Positions 9,243 to 18,412 of a stretch of 64,000 nucleotides of DNA are shown here, piece after piece. The position numbers and the translations under genes are program-made. The notes under the pieces are model-generated. The model was given only the letters and a program-made list of their open reading frames with translations, made no database searches and was not told the DNA's origin. The stretch spans positions 6,696,001 to 6,760,000 of the forward strand of contig NC_019751.1 in assembly GCF_000317435.1 (NCBI RefSeq), in the 5' to 3' direction. The DNA is from Calothrix sp. PCC 6303 (GTDB taxonomy: Bacteria > Cyanobacteriota > Cyanobacteriia > Cyanobacteriales > Nostocaceae). Position 1 is the stretch's first letter. Each line of letters opens with the position of its first letter.

Positions 9243-10771
9243 AAAATTCTCCAAGCTAGTTATAAGTAATAGCAATCAAAAAAATCACATACAGCAGATT
9301 TTAGGTAAATCAATCAACCCGTGGAGACGGGATGTATCGCGTCTTTCTTTATATCTCGCTGCTAAATTTTACCCTCTCAGTTTTTTAGTTTTTTCGAGTC
9401 AGTTCGTTAACTTAAAATATTGAATCTAAAAACAAGAAATTACATTAGGGTGAATAGATGAACGAGCCTAAAAAATTTTACTAACCTGCACTACGCACGA
9501 TAGCACCCTATCTATGTATATAGGTTCTTTAGCTCTAGCACTACCAGAATTTGACAATTAAAGCCTTTAAACTCATATTTAATAGCGAAAATTATAAGCC
9601 AATCAAATATTTGTTCAACTCTAATTAATCACTATTCAATTGGAAAAAACTTAATTAACCCGCAAATTTACAAGCATAGTAGTTGTACCGAACCTAGTAA
9701 TAGGCTGGAAACTACTTGTAGAGATAGCTGCTTAGTAAACATGACTTTAGTGATTAATAACATAGCTAATATACTAAACACAAAATTAGTTATTTTGTCA
9801 AGTAAATTTTTATATACAACTAAAAAGGTAGGGGGATAAATCCGACACTGCCTCAAAATTAACTATTCGACTCAAAATGCTTGGTAAGGACATAGCTTGC
9901 TTCTCTGCCTCAGAGTACGCTTAACGAACTTTGAGGGTTTAAGTCCCCTGCCTCTACAGTCAGTCCGTTTTGTGACGGGGATTTTACCCTGACACAAAAC
10001 TTACTTGCGACTTGTTTTAATTAAACCCCTAACCTATGTCGTATTCTTTTAACGCTGCGCTACGCCTTTCTTGGATGCCCGAAAGGGCTATACAGCTGAC
10101 CCTACGTAATTAGACAAAGTGGTAAAATTTTTGATACAACAGTTTTGTAACCTTTAACACATTAAATTGAGTCAAAACCCTATCATAATCAGCAGCGGGA
10201 AACATTCTTTTAACGAAGCCAAATTCTCACCAAGCATATTAAGCTTCAGTCCCTTGACTGTAGCAATTTGTCAATACCTTTTTAGAGGAGAAATCGACCA
10301 TTTATAGAATAGAAGTAGTATTTGCTACATTGAATGATGGTATTAGTTGGAGCAAAATATTTAGTTGATGACTTAAAAATCTTTTTGATTCCTCAATAAA
10401 TATGCTAGTTGATGTACTGATTAAATTCACTTTATGAGTTACAAACATCAGTAGGCATAAAAAAAACTATACAGAAAAAGATATTAAATACGTATAATCA
10501 CTGAATATATTTTTGACTTAGGTGGTGATAACTTTAAAAAAAAAATCTCCAAAAATCGGCAACGAATGTTACAGTAGAGCGATTTACTTTGAGAAATTAA
10601 CTTAGTTTGGCGGACAATAGAAACAAAATATTATCAATCCAGGATCTGTGGGGAAAAATGCATAATAGAAAATGTGAATTGAGGAGAGCGAATTTAATAT
10701 ACTAACGGAAACTAAATCTTTTAAATATCTTATACACCTCAGTCCGACTAAGCTAATCGAGTAAATTTAGA
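9243..10771. other. Long gene-poor region with repeat remnants
   Basis: About 1.5 kb of AT-rich DNA has no convincing gene. Visible items are a short hairpin AGACG...CGTCT at 9325-9344 followed by a T-rich stretch; an inverted repeat GTTTTGTG...CACAAAAC near 9967-10000 next to GGGTTTAAGTCCCCTGCCT (similar to 42229-42248); a GCCCGAAAGGGC hairpin motif at about 10078-10089 that recurs in the array at 55.8-56.06 kb; and the presumed promoter region of the following regulator gene. These look like decayed dispersed repeats. Confidence 0.5.
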
Positions 10772-12607
10772 ATGAGAGAAATAAGAATCAAGAATCATAA
10801 AAAAGATATTTTAATCATTGATGATACAGCAGATAATTTGCGAGTGTTATCATCAATTTTGATTAGGGAAGGATACACGGTTCGCAAAGCCTTGAACTGG
10901 CAAATGGCGATGACTGCTTGTCATGCAGTGGTACCTGACCTGATTTTATTGGATATCATGATGCCAGAAATAGACGGTTATCAGGTTTGTCAACGTCTCA
11001 AGGCTTGGAATTTAACTGCTGATATCCCGGTAATTTTCGTCAGTGCTTTAGATGATGTTTTCGATAAAGTAAGGGCATTTCAAGCTGGTGGGGTCGATTA
11101 CATCACCAAGCCGTTTGAATTTGAAGAGGTATTGGTACGGGTACAAAATCATTTGGCTTTACGGGATGCCAAAATCGAAATTTTGAATCTCAATAGCCGA
11201 TTAGAGCAACGAGTTCAAAGAAGAACCAAGGAGTTAGAAGATGCAATGCAAAAACTCCAGGCAGAGATAAATTCGCGGCAAGAATTACAGACTAAGCTAT
11301 TAAATATTGTTTTACATGATTCTTTAACTGGTTTACCAAATCGAGTTTTATTTCTGCGGAAACTGGAATCTGCCCTTAATAGGACTAAGCAGGACGATAA
11401 CTACCAATTTGCAGTCTTATTTCTAGATTGCGATCGCTTTAAAGTTGTAAACGACTCCCTGGGTCATTTTGTCGGTGATGAATTACTCATTGCCATTGCT
11501 CGTCGCATTCAAGCGACTTTAAGTCCTTTTGATACATTTGCTCGGTTTGGTGGTGACGAGTTTGCAGTTTTACTGGAAAATGTCACTGATTTAGGCATGG
11601 TTAAAGATTTAGCAGAGAAAATTATCCAAGAATTATCTTTACCTTTTAAGCTTTCACGCTATGAAGTTTTCATGGATGCTAGTATCGGCATTAATTGGGG
11701 CGATCGCAACTATGAAAAGCCAGAGTTTATCATGCGTGATGCTGATACAGCAATGTATCGCGCTAAAGCCTCAGGTCGCGCTCGATACCATATTTTTGAC
11801 CCGGTGATGCACAGTCAAGCCATCAAATTATTAGAGTTAGAAAATGACTTGCGTCGCGCAGTGGAACGTCAAGAATTTATAATTTACTATCAACCACTAG
11901 TTTCACTACCAACAGGTAGAATTAGCGGATTTGAAGCCTTGATACGTTGGCAGCATCCGCAACATGGCTTAATTTTACCCACCGAATTTATTCCTGCTGC
12001 CGAAGAAATGGGTTTGATTTATCCACTGACAACTTGGCTGTTGAAATCTGTTTGTAAACAATTGCGTATATGGGAAAGCTGTCCAGTACGTAGTGAATCT
12101 CTAACAATTAGCATCAATCTTTCGGCTCGACTATTTTCCAATCCTAACTTTTTAAGCGAAGTAGATGCAGTTATTCACGAATCTCAAGTAAATCCTGCCA
12201 ACATAGAATTAGAGATTACCGAAAGTGTAATTATGGAGAACAGTGAGGCAGTTAGAAACGTTCTTTATCAACTCAAACAGCGTGAGTTCCGATTAGTAAT
12301 TGATGACTTTGGCACAGGTTATTCTTCACTTAGCTATTTACATAGTTTTCCTCTGAATGCAATCAAAATTGATAAATCTTTTGTCAGGAGAATGCAGGAA
12401 AACAAAGAAAATATGGGTTTAGTGCCAGCCATGATTGGTATTGCCCACTCCATGGGGATGAAAGCCATCGCCGAAGGAATTGAAACTCCTGAACAATTAA
12501 TTCAGTTGCGAAGCTTAAACTGTGATTTAGGTCAAGGATATCTCTTCTCACCGGCAGTAGAAGCAACTCGTGTGATCGACTTATTGACCGCAAACCCGCA
12601 ATGGTAA
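10772..12607 (+). CDS. Response regulator with GGDEF and EAL domains (c-di-GMP signalling)
   Basis: This is a 611-aa hybrid regulator. The receiver domain (about 12-128) has D17/D18, phospho-acceptor D61 in LILLDIMMPEIDG and K113 in TKPF. A coiled-coil linker (about 135-178) follows, then a diguanylate cyclase domain with an intact GGDEF at 260-264, and a phosphodiesterase domain with EAL at 388-390 plus downstream ELEITES, DDFGTGYSSL and IKIDKSF motifs. Both catalytic signatures are intact, so it may make, degrade or switch between the two. The allosteric RxxD I-site expected five residues before GGDEF reads SPFD, so product inhibition at that site is probably absent. The cognate kinase is not adjacent. 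Confidence 0.95.
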   Translation: MREIRIKNHKKDILIIDDTADNLRVLSSILIREGYTVRKALNWQMAMTACHAVVPDLILLDIMMPEIDGYQVCQRLKAWNLTADIPVIFVSALDDVFDKVRAFQAGGVDYITKPFEFEEVLVRVQNHLALRDAKIEILNLNSRLEQRVQRRTKELEDAMQKLQAEINSRQELQTKLLNIVLHDSLTGLPNRVLFLRKLESALNRTKQDDNYQFAVLFLDCDRFKVVNDSLGHFVGDELLIAIARRIQATLSPFDTFARFGGDEFAVLLENVTDLGMVKDLAEKIIQELSLPFKLSRYEVFMDASIGINWGDRNYEKPEFIMRDADTAMYRAKASGRARYHIFDPVMHSQAIKLLELENDLRRAVERQEFIIYYQPLVSLPTGRISGFEALIRWQHPQHGLILPTEFIPAAEEMGLIYPLTTWLLKSVCKQLRIWESCPVRSESLTISINLSARLFSNPNFLSEVDAVIHESQVNPANIELEITESVIMENSEAVRNVLYQLKQREFRLVIDDFGTGYSSLSYLHSFPLNAIKIDKSFVRRMQENKENMGLVPAMIGIAHSMGMKAIAEGIETPEQLIQLRSLNCDLGQGYLFSPAVEATRVIDLLTANPQW

Positions 12608-12766
12608 AATTTGCATATCAGTGTACAAAATTTGGCTTTGTTCCCTATCGGATCACCACCACGAATTGTTTTCAGTGGAATCAAATTTGATCTGATTTGT
12701 AACAAAGATTAAATATTTTCTTGATTAGACGCGACTATTTTCAGTCACTAGTAGCATAATAGAAAT

Positions 12767-13927
12767 GTGGCTGATATGTTTAACCCCTTGCGCTCACTTG
12801 AGGAAGGTCATTGGTTCAAGCTCATTTGCGGAGCCAGTTTCCAACATCTACCTGCTGTTAAAAGTCTGACACTTGCCTACACTTTGGCAGGGGCAGATTG
12901 TATTGATGTAGCAGCAGACCCCGCTGCGATCGCATCCGCTCAGGAAGCCTTGAAAATAGCCGCAAACTTAGCCGACGCTGCCCATGCACGCGGCTTTAAA
13001 CTCTATAAAAGTCCACCTTTTCTAATGGTCAGCCTTAATGATGGCGAAGACCCACACTTTCGGAAAGCAGAATTTAACATCAACCAATGTCCAACCAATT
13101 GCCACCGACCTTGTGAAAAAATTTGCCCAGCCCAAGCCATTGTTTTTCAACAAAAACAAGATGACTTCTCCGGTGTCACCTCAGAAAAGTGCTACGGTTG
13201 CGGACGTTGTATTCCCATTTGCCCCTATGGTATAATTTATGCTAGGTCATATGTATCAACGCCCGGAGCAATTGCACCATTGGTTTTGTCAGCTGGAGTC
13301 GATGCAGTAGAAATTCATACAAAAGTAGGTCGATTGACAGAATTTCGACGACTGTGGCAAGCAATATTGCCCCATGTTGAGCATCTAAAGTTGATAGCTA
13401 TTAGTTGTCCTGGAGACGATAATGTAATTGAATATTTGTCATCTTTGTCAGACCTGATTCATCCACTTAAATGTGCATTGGTGTGGCAAACTGATGGTCG
13501 TCCCATGAGTGGTGATATTGGGGATGGTACAACCCTAGCAGCAGTAAAGTTAGGGCAAAAAGTTTTGGCGGCACAACTACCTGGATATGTGCAATTGGCA
13601 GGAGGTACAAATGATTACACTGTTGCTAAACTAAAATCAATGGGGATGTTGAAGAGTAAAGAATCTCAAGTGCTAAGTCCTAAGTATGAATTCACCACTA
13701 AGAACTTAACACCACAGACACATAACTCAAAAATATCCGGCATTGCCTATGGCAGTTATGCCAGGGTGTTACTGTCGTCAATTATCGAAAAATTAGAAGT
13801 AACGGAGGTAAACCAAGGTAGTGTAAAACCAACTGTTAGTCTAGAAGCAGACCCGGAATTACTTTGGCAAGCAGTAGAACTTGCCCAGTCTCTCACTTCC
13901 CAACTCAAATTACAGCAAACGTGCTAA
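12767..13927 (+). CDS. ldpA: Light-dependent period protein, Fe-S (circadian input)
   Basis: LdpA is a cyanobacterial iron-sulfur protein that senses redox state and tunes circadian period by affecting CikA and KaiA levels (known from Synechococcus). Two cluster-binding motifs are visible: C108-x3-C112-x3-C116-x3-C120 and C142-x2-C145-x2-C148-x3-C152-P. The N-terminus reads MADMFNPLRSLEEGHWFKLICGASFQHLP, which matches the family. Translation is taken from GTG at 12767; an ATG three codons later is the alternative. The C-terminal 200 residues form a TIM-barrel-like region. It precedes the Ycf45-like ATPase gene by about 90 bases on the same strand. Confidence 0.92.
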   Translation: MADMFNPLRSLEEGHWFKLICGASFQHLPAVKSLTLAYTLAGADCIDVAADPAAIASAQEALKIAANLADAAHARGFKLYKSPPFLMVSLNDGEDPHFRKAEFNINQCPTNCHRPCEKICPAQAIVFQQKQDDFSGVTSEKCYGCGRCIPICPYGIIYARSYVSTPGAIAPLVLSAGVDAVEIHTKVGRLTEFRRLWQAILPHVEHLKLIAISCPGDDNVIEYLSSLSDLIHPLKCALVWQTDGRPMSGDIGDGTTLAAVKLGQKVLAAQLPGYVQLAGGTNDYTVAKLKSMGMLKSKESQVLSPKYEFTTKNLTPQTHNSKISGIAYGSYARVLLSSIIEKLEVTEVNQGSVKPTVSLEADPELLWQAVELAQSLTSQLKLQQTC

Positions 13928-14018
13928 CTCCGCATATTTTTGGATAACTTGCTTGAACCAGTAAAACTGATTCGTCAAATATCCACCCACTATCTCTCCA
14001 AACGTCACCACAAAAAGC

Positions 14019-15785
14019 ATGACGATGACAGACGATCTCCAGAAATTATTAGATGTTTTGCCCCAAGACCTGCGACAGGCTCTAGAAAATCATCCCCAAC
14101 GAGATAGTTTAGTAGAAGTGGTCTTAGATTTAGGTCGTCGTCCAGAAGCCCGATTTCCTGGTAGCGCCGAATATTTAAGCGAACAACCCATCACCCAGCA
14201 ACAAATTGACGAATGCGTCTCTAGGGTAGGAATCTTTGGTGGAGATAACCGTGCCGGGATTGAGCAAACCCTGCACAGAATTAGTGCTATTCGTAACCGT
14301 ACAGGAAAGATTATCGGCTTAACCTGTCGCGTTGGTCGAGCGATTTTCGGTACCATTGGCATGATTCGGGATTTAGTGGAAACAGGTAAATCAATTCTCA
14401 TGTTAGGTCGTCCTGGGGTGGGTAAAACCACAGCCTTACGGGAAATTGCCCGCGTCTTAGCTGATGAATTGAATAAGCGTGTGGTAATTATAGATACCTC
14501 CAACGAAATTGCTGGTGACGGTGATGTGCCACACCCAGCAATTGGTAAAGCCCGGAGAATGCAAGTATCCCGTCCAGAAGAACAACACCAAGTGATGATT
14601 GAGGCAGTGGAAAACCACATGCCAGAGGTAATCGTCATTGATGAAATTGGGACGGAACTAGAAGCCTTAGCAGCCCGGACAATTGCCGAGCGAGGTGTAC
14701 AATTAGTGGGCACAGCACATGGAAATCAGATTGAAAATTTGATTAAAAACCCGACCCTCTCAGATTTAGTGGGTGGAATCCAAGCTGTAACATTGGGAGA
14801 TGATGAAGCCAGACGGCGAGGTAGCCAAAAGACAGTTTTGGAACGCAAGGCACTACCAACCTTTGAAATTGCTGTAGAGATGCATGAAAGACAACGGTGG
14901 GTTGTCCACGAAAGCGTCGCGGATACAGTAGATATGTTGTTGCGGGGTCGTCAACCCAGTCCCCAAACCCGGACAGTGGATGAGAATGGGAAAGTTGCGA
15001 TTGCCCGTCATCTCACCGCTGTAAACGGTGGTAACGCAGGTAGTGGCAGTATGGTCAGCATGACAAATGTAGAAGAAGCATTTGCCCCTCCACGTCCCAG
15101 TAACGGCTGGCGAACATCAGGAAAAATGGTGCCACTACAGCCAGTGGGCGCTAGACTCAATGGTCATGGAAATGGAACTTCAGGACGTAGTGAATTTGAC
15201 CGCCTACTAGATGAATCATGGGGTTTGGATGATTTTGAACTGGAACTCAACCCTCGTCAAGCAGGACCAAATGGTGAAGATTTACCGTTACATGTGTATC
15301 CCTATGGGGTGAGTCGTAGCCAACTCGAACAGGTGATTAGTGTCCTGAATTTGCCCATAGCTTTAACCAAAGAACTAGATAATGCCGACTCTATTTTAGC
15401 ATTGCGATCGCATGTTAAAAATCACGCCAAACTACGGCAACTTGCAAAGTCACGTCATCTGCCTTTGCACATGATCAAATCCAGCACCATTCCCCAAATC
15501 ACCCGTGGTTTGCGACGAATGTTAAATATGGATGACCCGGAATTTGGCGATGAGCGTGAACTACAACTAATGCTACATAATGGCACCGATGATGAAGTTG
15601 ATGCCCTAGAAGAGGCAAGACTAGCTGTAGAGCAAATTGTCATCCCCAAAGGACAACCAGTGGAATTACTACCTCGTTCTGCCCAAGTGCGAAAAATGCA
15701 ACACGAGTTAGTGGAACATTACCGCCTCAAATCTGACAGCTTTGGTGAAGAACCTAACCGTCGCTTAAGGATTTATCCGGCATAA
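14019..15785 (+). CDS. Ycf45-like AAA ATPase with C-terminal R3H-type nucleic-acid-binding region
   Basis: The 588-residue P-loop ATPase is related to plastid Ycf45 and to SpoIIIAA. Walker A GRPGVGKTT is at 130-138, the Walker B-like segment VIVIDEIGTELE is near 207-218, and GTAHGN follows as the sensor region. The N-terminal 100 residues resemble the SpoIIIAA-type domain. The final ~180 residues (HVYPYGVSRSQLEQVI onward) include the region annotated as R3H in homologues. The likely role is nucleic-acid-dependent ATPase; no function is established for the cyanobacterial protein. The ORF begins with two close ATGs (14019 and 14025), and the first is used. A strong hairpin follows at 15817-15840. 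Confidence 0.88.
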   Translation: MTMTDDLQKLLDVLPQDLRQALENHPQRDSLVEVVLDLGRRPEARFPGSAEYLSEQPITQQQIDECVSRVGIFGGDNRAGIEQTLHRISAIRNRTGKIIGLTCRVGRAIFGTIGMIRDLVETGKSILMLGRPGVGKTTALREIARVLADELNKRVVIIDTSNEIAGDGDVPHPAIGKARRMQVSRPEEQHQVMIEAVENHMPEVIVIDEIGTELEALAARTIAERGVQLVGTAHGNQIENLIKNPTLSDLVGGIQAVTLGDDEARRRGSQKTVLERKALPTFEIAVEMHERQRWVVHESVADTVDMLLRGRQPSPQTRTVDENGKVAIARHLTAVNGGNAGSGSMVSMTNVEEAFAPPRPSNGWRTSGKMVPLQPVGARLNGHGNGTSGRSEFDRLLDESWGLDDFELELNPRQAGPNGEDLPLHVYPYGVSRSQLEQVISVLNLPIALTKELDNADSILALRSHVKNHAKLRQLAKSRHLPLHMIKSSTIPQITRGLRRMLNMDDPEFGDERELQLMLHNGTDDEVDALEEARLAVEQIVIPKGQPVELLPRSAQVRKMQHELVEHYRLKSDSFGEEPNRRLRIYPA

Positions 15786-15816
15786 TTTCTTTCATTTAAT
15801 CCACAGGTTTATAGAG

Positions 15817-15840
15817 CCCCGACTTTTAAATAAGTCGGGG
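15817..15840 (+). terminator. Rho-independent-like terminator hairpin
   Basis: The 9-bp perfect stem CCCCGACTT/AAGTCGGGG has a 6-base loop and lies 32 bases after the Ycf45-like stop codon. The 3' tail (ATCTTAATAG) is only weakly T-rich. Confidence 0.7.
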
Positions 15841-15925
15841 ATCTTAATAGCATCTTCTGCGACTTTGAGAATCAAACTTTATACTAGAGGAAGTCACAAA
15901 TTACTTTCAATAGGAGACCAAAGCA

Positions 15926-17233
15926 ATGGCTCCCAATCCTGCCATTATGCAAGCAGTGGAAAAGCTGGGATATCGCGTCACTATTGGTGATGTGGCAACC
16001 CAAGCGGGGTTAAATGTCGAACTAGCAAGTCAGGGTTTATTGGCTTTAGCTGCGGATGCTGGGGGAAATATGCAGGTATCCAACTCTGGTGATGTTGTTT
16101 ACCTTTTTCCTAAGAATTTCCGCGATGTTTTACGGAACAAATACTTTCAAATCAAGCTACAGGAATGGTGGCAGAAAATTTGGGGTGTTTTATTTTACTT
16201 AATTAGGTTATCGTTTGGCATATTTCTCATCGCATCAATGGTTCTGATTTCCATCACCTTGATTGCCATCAGTATCGCTGCAACCTTTAGTAACGATAAT
16301 GATAATGGTGGTTCTGGAGGTGGAGGAAACTGGGGCAATTTCTTCTTTTTTCCCGATTTTTGGTGGTACACCAGCCCAAATTATGGAAATGACTACGAAA
16401 AACGTCAGCGGGAGAAAAAAGAACTCAATTTTTTTGAAGCTGTTTTCTCATTCTTATTCGGGGATGGAAATCCTAACGCTAGGTTAGAGGAAAAACGCTG
16501 GAAACAAATTGGTGCTGTAATTCGCAGCAATCGCGGTGCTGTGATAGCTGAACAAATTTCCCCATATTTAGATAATATCGGTGAGACTTATCAGCAAGAA
16601 TATGAAGATTATATGCTGCCTGTACTAATTCGATTTGATGGTAAACCGGAAGTTAGTCCCGAAGGACAGTTAGTTTATTATTTTCCCAAGTTACAAGTGG
16701 GTGCTGTAAAAAGACAACAGCAAAGATTTTCGACATTTTTAGAAGAAATTCCCTTCAAATTTAGTAATGCAACTTCTGGTCAACTGTTTCTCAGTGCAGG
16801 CTTAGGTATACTCAACCTAGGTGGTGCTTTGGTGTTGGGTAGTTTGCTTAAAGGTGGTGCTTTGGCAGCGCAATTAGGTGGATTGGTGGCATTTGTCCAG
16901 AGTATTTACTGGGTATTATTATTTTATGGTGTTGGCTTTATCAGTGTGCCTTTGATGCGGTATTTTTGGATCAAGTGGCGTAATACTAAGATAGCGAAAC
17001 GAAACCGCGATCGCATCTCCCGTGCAAAGCTATTAGCTACTGCAAATCCAGATTTAGAAGCCAAAATTGCCTACGCTAGCCAATTCGCATCAGAAACTAT
17101 CATCACTAGAAAAGATTTAGCATATTCCACTGAAACTGACTTACTAGATCAAGAATTTAAGAGCTTAGAACCAGGAGATGACGATTTTGATAATAATGAA
17201 GAGAATAACTTAGATAATTACAGCAGATTTTAG
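15926..17233 (+). CDS. Conserved cyanobacterial membrane protein of unknown function
   Basis: This 435-residue protein has no enzymatic motif that I recognise. The N-terminal ~75 residues (AVEKLGYRVTIGDVATQAGLNVELASQGLLALA) look like a small winged-helix-type fold. A hydrophobic segment follows at about 88-120. A Gly/Asn/aromatic-rich loop (GGSGGGGNWGNFFFFPDFWWY) leads into a soluble middle portion, two or three more hydrophobic segments sit at about 285-350, and the tail is acidic. An AGGAG-type site (TAGGAGACC) lies about 12 bases upstream of the ATG. Similar proteins are widespread in cyanobacteria and plastid-bearing eukaryotes, from family memory. The product probably sits in the thylakoid or plasma membrane. 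Confidence 0.75.
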   Translation: MAPNPAIMQAVEKLGYRVTIGDVATQAGLNVELASQGLLALAADAGGNMQVSNSGDVVYLFPKNFRDVLRNKYFQIKLQEWWQKIWGVLFYLIRLSFGIFLIASMVLISITLIAISIAATFSNDNDNGGSGGGGNWGNFFFFPDFWWYTSPNYGNDYEKRQREKKELNFFEAVFSFLFGDGNPNARLEEKRWKQIGAVIRSNRGAVIAEQISPYLDNIGETYQQEYEDYMLPVLIRFDGKPEVSPEGQLVYYFPKLQVGAVKRQQQRFSTFLEEIPFKFSNATSGQLFLSAGLGILNLGGALVLGSLLKGGALAAQLGGLVAFVQSIYWVLLFYGVGFISVPLMRYFWIKWRNTKIAKRNRDRISRAKLLATANPDLEAKIAYASQFASETIITRKDLAYSTETDLLDQEFKSLEPGDDDFDNNEENNLDNYSRF

Positions 17234-17553
17234 ATTAATAAGTTACCCAAATAAAATCTCAGACACTGTAGAAGTAAGATATTATACCTGGACGTAGTTC
17301 GACTGCAACCTCTAAGCTGCGCTCAGTGTGTAGCTTAGAAAAATCAACTTCAAGAAAATGTATTTGTTTTTCTTCAAGCCTTCTGATATTTTCTTTTCTA
17401 CAGTGATTTTTTTGGTCAGAGCGATCGCGTGATGTAACGCTCTAGATTTTTCAATATTTTTACTAAAACTTTTTGATAAACTCCTTAAATTTCACGCTGA
17501 ATCTGAGTATATCATTTGGCTCTTTAGTTTCTTTTGGTAGAGTCGTAAAAAAA
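17234..17553. other. Intergenic gap at the left border of the RT/SLATT island
   Basis: There is no gene. An 8-bp inverted repeat TCTAAGCT/AGCTTAGA (17311-17318 and 17332-17339) lies 78 bases after the upstream stop codon and may terminate it. One HIP1-type site is at about 17422. Confidence 0.5.
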
Positions 17554-18174
17554 TTAACAAGATGAATATAATAAAAATAAAATTGGAGGTATTCCTAAGA
17601 CAAAAATATATAACCAGTAATCTTTAATAATCAGCTTCATTCTTATATAAAATCCAGCAAGCCTACTTATGTTAAAGTCTTTTCTGTTTTGTGCTTTGAA
17701 AAAATCATAGTCTTCTGGTTCATGATTTTCAGAACACTTTTCGATTAAATGCTCGTATTGAAGTGACATATCGCCCAATTTTTGAAGAAAATCTGCATCC
17801 CCTGATTTACTGATGATCAAGTACTCAAGTTCTCTTTGCAAGTTTGATATCTCTACTGCATTTTTATGTAGTTTTTCTGCTTTAAGCTGATAATTTTTTG
17901 CCCCTTCTAACAAACTAATAGCTAACGTAAATACAGATAAAATCAAAGAAATAGCATTGTATATCTCATTTATTTTCTGGCATTGAGGATTTCTCACAAT
18001 ACCTTGAATAACTGGAATTGCTATACCATATACAGATAGTATTGAAATACTGTTAAGTGAAAATTGGTACTTATTGTTTAGTCTTCGCGCTGCATTGAAA
18101 CGAGAACCTTTAGTTATCCAAATTCTTCTGCTTAATGATTCAGCGTATTCTTTTGAGTCGCTATTACTGTTCAT
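17554..18174 (-). CDS. SLATT-domain membrane protein, putative effector of an RT defence system
   Basis: This 206-aa protein has an N-terminal amphipathic stretch (SLSRRIWITKGSRFNAARRLN), two adjacent transmembrane helices at about 38-60 and 70-90, a helical cytosolic region and a C-terminal hydrophobic helix at about 183-203. The layout and the IW-x2-R-x3-RL pattern resemble the SLATT_5 family (SMODS/SLOG-associating 2TM effectors). These are predicted to be pore-forming effectors in nucleotide- or nucleic-acid-triggered defence and are reported next to reverse transcriptases. It lies 237 bases downstream of the RT gene on the same strand. Base composition is AT-rich like the RT and unlike the flanking core genes. 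The assignment is by pattern memory, not by a search. Confidence 0.72.
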   Translation of the reverse strand: MNSNSDSKEYAESLSRRIWITKGSRFNAARRLNNKYQFSLNSISILSVYGIAIPVIQGIVRNPQCQKINEIYNAISLILSVFTLAISLLEGAKNYQLKAEKLHKNAVEISNLQRELEYLIISKSGDADFLQKLGDMSLQYEHLIEKCSENHEPEDYDFFKAQNRKDFNISRLAGFYIRMKLIIKDYWLYIFVLGIPPILFLLYSSC

Positions 18175-18219
18175 TTATCAGAGGTATATGCTATGCAGTT
18201 ATACAATAGAAATAGAAGC

Positions 18220-18411
18220 ATAGTTTGTAAATTCAAAGGCGAGCCTGCCTAGTGATGATAACAACGACAACCACTCCTAAAATAAGCTTTAGGAGGTCAA
18301 GCCCCAAAGGGAGTTTGATTACATGCGCCCCTGAACTATTATATCCAGGAGATCCTGCAATCATACGAATGCAGGAGACAGACTCGCTTGTAATGATTCT
18401 AACATCACTCA
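18220..18411 (-). ncRNA. Candidate structured RNA between RT and SLATT genes
   Basis: Reading 5' to 3' on the minus strand, this spacer has TCCTGCA/TGCAGGA (7-bp stem, 10-base loop, about 18350-18373), CTCCTAAA/TTTAGGAG (8-bp stem, 6-base loop, about 18275-18296) and weaker AGGC/GCCT and CCC/GGG pairings. Its base composition is visibly more GC-rich than the two genes around it. Several antiviral RT systems carry a template ncRNA beside the RT, so this is a plausible location. It competes with the small-ORF interpretation of the same DNA. Confidence 0.35.
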
Positions 18412-18412
18412 T
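18233..18412 (-). CDS. Small ORF (59 aa) coupled to the RT stop codon, single-pass membrane peptide
   Basis: The ATG (18412-18410) overlaps the RT stop codon as TGATG, a classic translational-coupling arrangement. The peptide starts MSDVRIITSESVSCIRM and ends in a hydrophobic segment (LDLLKLILGVVVVVIIT) followed by RQARL, so it would be a single-pass membrane peptide. I do not recognise the family. The overlap favours coding; the strong hairpins in the same DNA favour an RNA role. Both could be true. Confidence 0.4.
   Translation of the reverse strand: MSDVRIITSESVSCIRMIAGSPGYNSSGAHVIKLPLGLDLLKLILGVVVVVIITRQARL

Noticed and set aside
9668-9856. 62-codon minus-strand ORF in the long gap
   Set aside because: It is AT-rich with no SD and no family resemblance.
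14090-14713. 207-codon minus-strand ORF
   Set aside because: It is antisense to the Ycf45-like ATPase, whose Walker motifs make the plus strand the coding one.
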